Shown: one piece after another, positions 5,233-9,520 of the stretch | Position numbering within the stretch: the stretch's first letter is position 1 | Layout: every line of letters starts with the position of its first letter | Assembly: GCA_964353875.1 (NCBI GenBank) | Contig: CAYGXU010000121.1 | Span: 1 to 9,520 of the forward strand | Length of the DNA stretch: 9,520 bases | Reading direction: 5' to 3' | Source: MGNI01 sp964353875 | GTDB lineage: Bacteria > Chloroflexota > Anaerolineae > Anaerolineales > E44-bin32 | Program-made: the position numbers and the translations under genes | Notes under the pieces: generated by a model | The model's database searches: none | Told to the model about the DNA's origin: nothing | The model's input: only the letters and a program-made list of their open reading frames with translations

Positions 5233-6123
5233 TCATATTTCCTGATTCATCTCGTGAAATGCTGCCTCTAAAGCCAGTCGGCTGATCGCCTGATACGCTG
5301 GGCGCAGTAGCGTATCAATCCCTGGAGCGGGGACAAAGGCAGCCTGGCCCAATCGCTTGAGGAGCGGTATTTCAATAGACGGCGGGTGAATGGAGACGGA
5401 AAAGCCTTCCAGCGGCGCGTTCATCACCCAGAATTTTTCGAGGCAGTCTTCGAGGGGGATGATGACTTCATTCTCTTCCGGCTCGGTCTCTGCGGGCATT
5501 TCCATCTGACCGATGCGGCGCTGGCGCAAAGCCTGTAAGACTTGCTCTTGATTACGTCCGCGTAAGCGGAAGAGCAAGAATGGATCTTCATCGAAGCGTT
5601 CACCCAGGATGTAATGCGTCGCAGCGATGTGTTTGCAGGGATTGGCATAATCGGGACAGGAGCAGGCAGTCGTCAGGTCACCGCCTTTGGCTGGAAACAG
5701 GCTCACCCCGGCAGATTGAAAGGCAACCTCGATCTCCTCCGGCATCTCACCCACCAGCAGGTGGGCAGTGAAAATTGCTTGCTCAGAAAGCGCGTCGATG
5801 ACCTTTTCCCATTGTTCGTCGCTAAGAGGGGCAATCTGGATGGTGATTTTATAGGGAGTAGGTCGTGATCCTTGTACTCGCGCTGTAATTCCATGATTGG
5901 TCTCCTCAATCGAGAGCACCTGCCCCTTGCGGGCGTAATTGCGCCCGCGCGTCAGACGGCGCGGGTCCATCAGCCGCTCCAACGACAGAATCCAGCGTTG
6001 CGCCCACCAGTTTTTGGCAAATCCCCCATGCTGGCTACGTGCCTTGATGCCGTCCTTGGTCTCAATCGGGCGTGTAGGGGCAAAGTAATAGTATTCATTA
6101 TAATCGTATCTGCGCCGCGCCAT
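5233..6123 (-). CDS. SWIM zinc-finger protein, partner of the SNF2 ATPase
   Basis: A 296-residue protein with a SWIM zinc-binding motif, CxCx(6)CxH: Cys154, Cys156, Cys163 and His165 in CSCPDYANPCKH. The N-terminus is rich in Arg/Tyr (ARRRYDYNEYYYF), followed by GGFAKNWWAQRWI and a region (about 55-90) resembling the N-terminal part of bacterial SWIM proteins found beside SNF2 helicases. SWIM domains are thought to mediate DNA or protein binding. The C-terminal 100 residues include an acidic stretch (ETEPEENEV) and have no recognised fold. The ATG at 6121-6123 starts one base after the SNF2 stop, with its GAGGAG ribosome site inside the SNF2 coding end, so translation of the two is coupled. 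It probably acts with the SNF2 protein on DNA or a nucleoprotein substrate; the cellular process is unknown. Confidence 0.88.
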   Translation of the reverse strand: MARRRYDYNEYYYFAPTRPIETKDGIKARSQHGGFAKNWWAQRWILSLERLMDPRRLTRGRNYARKGQVLSIEETNHGITARVQGSRPTPYKITIQIAPLSDEQWEKVIDALSEQAIFTAHLLVGEMPEEIEVAFQSAGVSLFPAKGGDLTTACSCPDYANPCKHIAATHYILGERFDEDPFLLFRLRGRNQEQVLQALRQRRIGQMEMPAETEPEENEVIIPLEDCLEKFWVMNAPLEGFSVSIHPPSIEIPLLKRLGQAAFVPAPGIDTLLRPAYQAISRLALEAAFHEMNQEI

Positions 6124-6124
6124 C

Positions 6125-9100
6125 TTATGCTCTCCTCAATGCCACCAGGTTTCTCAACTCATCAGTAGTCAACTCGGTCAGCCATTGTTCGCCGCTGCCG
6201 ATGATTGCCTGCGCCAGTCCCTTCTTGCTTTCGATCATCTCGTCAATCATCTCCTCCAGCGTGCCGATGGTCACGAATTTATGCACCTGGACATTGCGTT
6301 TCTGCCCAATGCGAAAGGCGCGGTCAGTAGCCTGGTCTTCCACAGCCGGATTCCACCAACGGTCGAAGTGGATAACATAGCTGGCGCGGGTGAGATTCAA
6401 GCCAGTCCCGCCAGCTTTTAGGGAGAGAATGAAGATAGAGGGGGCATTTTCATCCTGTTGGAAGCGTCTTACCATCTGATCGCGGATTTTTACGGGTGTG
6501 CCGCCGTGCAGGAATTGCGTCGAGGCGCCGACGACCTGGGGGAGAAAATTGGCCAGCAATCGGCCCATTTCAGCGAACTGGGTGAAGATCAATGTCCGGT
6601 CGCCTTGTTCCAGGATTTCATCCAGCAACTCGGTCAATCGTTCCAGCTTTCCACTACGCCCAACCATGTTGGTCAAATCCAACGGTTCGCCGCTGCTCTG
6701 TGTGGATTGATGCAGGTATTGCAGCGGGTGGTTGCAAATCTGCTTGAGCTGCATGAGCATACTCAGCACCAACCCACGCCTCTCGATTCCCTGTTCCTGT
6801 TCTTCGATTTTCTGGATGGAGTTCTGCACGACTGCTTCGTAGAGAGTTGCCTGCTCTTCGGTCAGTTGGCAATAGGCCTTAGTTTCCACTTTTTGGGGCA
6901 GATCTGTAATCACACGCGGATCGGTCTTGACACGGCGCAAAATGAGGGGGGAGATTAACTGCTTCAATCGTTTGAGCGCTTCTTCATTTTGATAACGCTC
7001 GATCGGTAGGGCAAAGTCGCTGCGGAATTGCTCGCGCTGCCCAAGGTAGCCGGGATTCAAGAAATGCATAATAGACCATAATTCCGAAAGACGGTTTTCC
7101 ACGGGCGTCCCGGTTAATGCCAAACGAAATTCGGCCTTAATCTGGCAGACGGCCTGGCTCTGTTTGGCGGACGGATTCTTGATGTTTTGGGCTTCATCTG
7201 CAATCACCGCCAGCCATTGGATGGATTGAAGCAACTCAAGATCCAGGCGGACAAGCGGATAACTGGTCAGCACCATGTCCACATTTTTGGCCGCCTGGCG
7301 GAACGAATCGTCCAACAGCCTGTTGGCGCCCTGGTGGACCAGCGTGGTCAATGTCGGGGCGAATCTGCGAATCTCACGCTCCCAATTGGTCACTACCGAG
7401 GTGGGGGCGATGAGCAGGCTGGGTGCAGGCAATGCCCCCAGGGTCTCCTTCTCGTGCAGAAGCAGCGCAATCGCCTGGATGGTCTTGCCCAGACCCATGT
7501 CGTCTGCCAGGCAGGCCCCTAGTCCCCATTGACGGTGGAAATTTAGCCAGGAATAACCGTAGAGCTGATATGGACGCAACTGCCCGTTTAGACCGGTTGG
7601 TTGAGCGATTTGAGTCAATCTGTCAGAATCAGCGAAGTGTTCGAGCCATTCAGCCAGCCAACCCTCGCTGGTCACCTCCTCAACCGGCAGACCATTGATA
7701 GTCGTCTGCCCGGCAAGCCCGTATTGCATTGCTTCCAGCAATCCCATCTCCCCTTCCATTTGCTGTTTCTCCCAGAAGTGGATGGCGGCTTCAACCTGAT
7801 CTGTGTCGAGTGTCACCCATTGGCCGCGGATCTGCACCAGTGGTGATTTGAGCGCTGCCAGGGCGCGGAACTCCTCCTCGGACAAGGCGGTATCGCCAAC
7901 CGAGAGTTCCCACTGATAATCGATCAGGTTTTCGAAAGACATGCGTCTTACGACATTGGCTTCTTGCTTCTCCTTGGAGCGCATCTTCAAGCGCACGCCC
8001 AGCCGCGCGCCACGCTGATTCCACCAGGGTGGGACGAGCAGGCCAAAGCCAGCGCCTTCTAGGAGTGGGGCAGCTTCTCGCAAAAAGGTATAGGCCGCCT
8101 GTGTATCAAGGCCAAGGTGGGAAGGGCATTTGCCTTTCAGGCTCAGCGTGATGGGCGAGAAGAGACGTGCAGCGTAACCTAATCCGGCCAGCAATTTCTC
8201 CTGAGGTTGCTCAAAGCGATGTCCGAGTTTTTTGATCACATTGCCAGTTTTTTTCCAGACGGTCTCAGCCGGCACCAGCAAGCTGGGGTCATCGTTGGCC
8301 TGCAACAAGTAGTGGAGGAGCCAGTTCGGAGCGGCCGTTTCCATCTGCGGGGCTTCAAGGCGGAAAGCGATACGAAAATCAGCATCTCCGGACAGGTGCA
8401 GGTTGCGCATCCAGGCGCGATGGCTGGCAGCCAGCGTCTGTAACTGAGCCGGGGAGGCTTTAATCGTTGGATCGTCGCTGAAAAGCGCCTCCAGCCAATA
8501 ATGGGCGGGAGAGTCGCTGCTGCCCCGAAACGGCGGCGCGACTGCACGACCCCAACGACGCGCCAAGGAGTCGCAAATAGCGTTGAGAAAACTTTGTAAC
8601 AGGATGCGAGGAGGGGGAGAGTCTCCCGAAGCAGTCAGGGAGGCGCGACAGATGGGCGGCATGGCCGTTTCCAGTTGCGCCAGGCGCGGACCATCTTTGT
8701 TGCCATCCAACACGGCTAACCAACGCGCATGCCAATTAGCCCCGTCCATGCTGGCAGGGATCAAGATCGGGACGATTTTTTGCGCGACCAGGGCTTCCAG
8801 CGCTAGAGCGGAGGCATGGCTCCAGAAGCGGGTGTCATCCCCCAGCACGGCAGCCATCATTTGCGTTTGGCGTTCCTTTTGGCGGCTGGTCAATTCCAGC
8901 AGGGCGAGGCAGGCCGAGCCGGGATCAAACTGCAGCCCTTGCACCAGCCAGGGATATAGGCGGGGAGTCGACTGCCGATCCACTTCCCAGGCGTGGACCA
9001 ATAATGGCGATGGCGATGGCCCGCTGCGGCTGGAGGGTAGCCGCAAAGCTGCCATACTTTCTTTGCCGGCCTTGCCAAACGTTCTTTGCAAAACGTCGAT

Positions 9101-9259
9101 GTCAGCGCAGAAGGGATGTTCCTTGGGTTTTGGTTTTTGTGCCATGCGGCCGCGCTGCCAGGCGGGCGGTGGGCTCTCGGAATTTTCTGCCCACAACAAT
9201 ATACCACCCTGTTCAGCGGGAGACAGCACGGGCTGCCAATGGGCATGGATGACAAGCAT
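6125..9259 (-). CDS. SNF2-family DEAD-like helicase/ATPase with N-terminal DUF3670-type region
   Basis: A 1044-residue Swi2/Snf2-type ATPase, a DNA translocase rather than a classical helicase. The N-terminal half (about 1-545) matches the extended region seen in bacterial SNF2 proteins of the DUF3670 type, beginning MLVIHAHWQP. The motor shows all expected motifs: Walker A DDMGLGKT (586-593), motif II DEAQ (688-691), motif III LTGTPVENR (from 715), LRRVKTD (from 774), FLHGGTP (917-922), SLKAGGTGLNL (946-956), and motif VI QATDRAFRIGQ (976-986). The tail WLTELTTDELRNL is usual for this group. The ATG at 9257-9259 is supported by the family N-terminus; its ribosome site (AGGA, ten bases away) is modest. 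It is followed by the SWIM gene after one base. Such pairs occur in several bacterial phyla; roles in repair, transcription recycling or defence have been suggested for relatives, but none is shown here. Confidence 0.93.
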   Translation of the reverse strand: MLVIHAHWQPVLSPAEQGGILLWAENSESPPPAWQRGRMAQKPKPKEHPFCADIDVLQRTFGKAGKESMAALRLPSSRSGPSPSPLLVHAWEVDRQSTPRLYPWLVQGLQFDPGSACLALLELTSRQKERQTQMMAAVLGDDTRFWSHASALALEALVAQKIVPILIPASMDGANWHARWLAVLDGNKDGPRLAQLETAMPPICRASLTASGDSPPPRILLQSFLNAICDSLARRWGRAVAPPFRGSSDSPAHYWLEALFSDDPTIKASPAQLQTLAASHRAWMRNLHLSGDADFRIAFRLEAPQMETAAPNWLLHYLLQANDDPSLLVPAETVWKKTGNVIKKLGHRFEQPQEKLLAGLGYAARLFSPITLSLKGKCPSHLGLDTQAAYTFLREAAPLLEGAGFGLLVPPWWNQRGARLGVRLKMRSKEKQEANVVRRMSFENLIDYQWELSVGDTALSEEEFRALAALKSPLVQIRGQWVTLDTDQVEAAIHFWEKQQMEGEMGLLEAMQYGLAGQTTINGLPVEEVTSEGWLAEWLEHFADSDRLTQIAQPTGLNGQLRPYQLYGYSWLNFHRQWGLGACLADDMGLGKTIQAIALLLHEKETLGALPAPSLLIAPTSVVTNWEREIRRFAPTLTTLVHQGANRLLDDSFRQAAKNVDMVLTSYPLVRLDLELLQSIQWLAVIADEAQNIKNPSAKQSQAVCQIKAEFRLALTGTPVENRLSELWSIMHFLNPGYLGQREQFRSDFALPIERYQNEEALKRLKQLISPLILRRVKTDPRVITDLPQKVETKAYCQLTEEQATLYEAVVQNSIQKIEEQEQGIERRGLVLSMLMQLKQICNHPLQYLHQSTQSSGEPLDLTNMVGRSGKLERLTELLDEILEQGDRTLIFTQFAEMGRLLANFLPQVVGASTQFLHGGTPVKIRDQMVRRFQQDENAPSIFILSLKAGGTGLNLTRASYVIHFDRWWNPAVEDQATDRAFRIGQKRNVQVHKFVTIGTLEEMIDEMIESKKGLAQAIIGSGEQWLTELTTDELRNLVALRRA

Positions 9260-9306
9260 GATTTATCTGTCCTGGAAGTTACACTCAGCTATTATCCCGC
9301 GCCTCT

Positions 9307-9495
9307 TCATTTTTGATAATCCCAGGAAACAAAATCCGTGCCAAGGCAAAATGCCATCTCACACTCCGGGCAATTGCTTTTAATGCTTTTCGCTTCACGA
9401 AATCTCATGATGCCAGTATGAGAGCAACGGCCCAGCAGATCATTGGAATGGATTGTAAGATGAAGACATGCTGCACAGGGGAAGGGGTTTGTCAT
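9307..9495 (-). CDS. Small Cys-rich hypothetical protein (possible zinc ribbon)
   Basis: A 62-residue frame with six Cys: CAACLH near the N-terminus, GRCSHTG in the middle, and NCPECEMAFC towards the end. The spacing resembles small zinc-binding proteins with a CxxCxH...GxC...C layout. It lies 47 bases upstream of the SNF2 gene on the same strand and could be the first gene of that transcript. No Shine-Dalgarno sequence is visible before the ATG at 9493-9495, and the sequence upstream is cut by the window edge. I do not recognise the family. Chance is possible for a frame this short, though the paired cysteines argue for a real gene. Confidence 0.45.
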   Translation of the reverse strand: MTNPFPCAACLHLTIHSNDLLGRCSHTGIMRFREAKSIKSNCPECEMAFCLGTDFVSWDYQK

Positions 9496-9520
9496 ACCAT
9501 AATTGGGCGTTGGCTGATTG

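Noticed and set aside
8583..9383. Long plus-strand open frame of 266 codons opposite the SNF2 gene
   Set aside because: It is the antisense of a clearly conserved SNF2 reading frame and shows no protein-family features.

Overview
The window is a bacterial chromosomal segment with ordinary Shine-Dalgarno starts. At least three ordinary genes (DUF5320, NifX-like, SWIM) end in TGA, so UGA is a normal stop here. One gene, a peroxiredoxin, carries an in-frame TGA exactly at the catalytic cysteine codon and a SECIS-like hairpin just behind it, so the host probably makes selenocysteine. The gene content (SNF2 helicase with an N-terminal DUF3670-type region followed by a SWIM protein; NifX-like, ferredoxin and DUF5320 genes together) is reminiscent of Chloroflexota or another anaerobic or microaerophilic lineage. 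That taxonomic guess is tentative.

Left part (1-3154), all on the minus strand, in order of transcription: an XRE/cupin regulator (2447-3154), a NifX/NifB-type iron-molybdenum-cofactor-family protein (1894-2292), a 2x[4Fe-4S] ferredoxin with a basic tail (1325-1846), a Gly-rich DUF5320 protein (970-1287), and the selenocysteine peroxiredoxin (59-766). An SD-like sequence at the left edge suggests another minus-strand gene begins outside the window. The gap between DUF5320 and the peroxiredoxin holds two overlapping inverted repeats that cannot both fold. The cluster reads as a redox and metal-handling neighbourhood, but no nitrogenase genes are present.

Middle part (3155-3888) is AT-rich and without a convincing gene. 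It holds three alternating GTACAA/TTGTAC half-sites just upstream of the regulator, a remnant resembling the 3' half of a tRNA-Met(CAT) at about 3594-3635, and a -10-like TATAAT ahead of the next gene. A plus-strand 12-helix MFS transporter follows (3889-5094).

Right part (5233-9495), minus strand: a possible small Cys-rich protein (9307-9495), a 1044-residue SNF2-family ATPase (6125-9259), and a SWIM zinc-finger protein (5233-6123). The last two are one base apart and almost certainly co-transcribed. The MFS gene and the SWIM gene converge.

The main point is the peroxiredoxin. Read conventionally it looks like two broken ORFs or a pseudogene, but it is better explained as one intact selenoprotein of 235 residues. 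I saw no rRNA, CRISPR array, insertion sequence or integrase.
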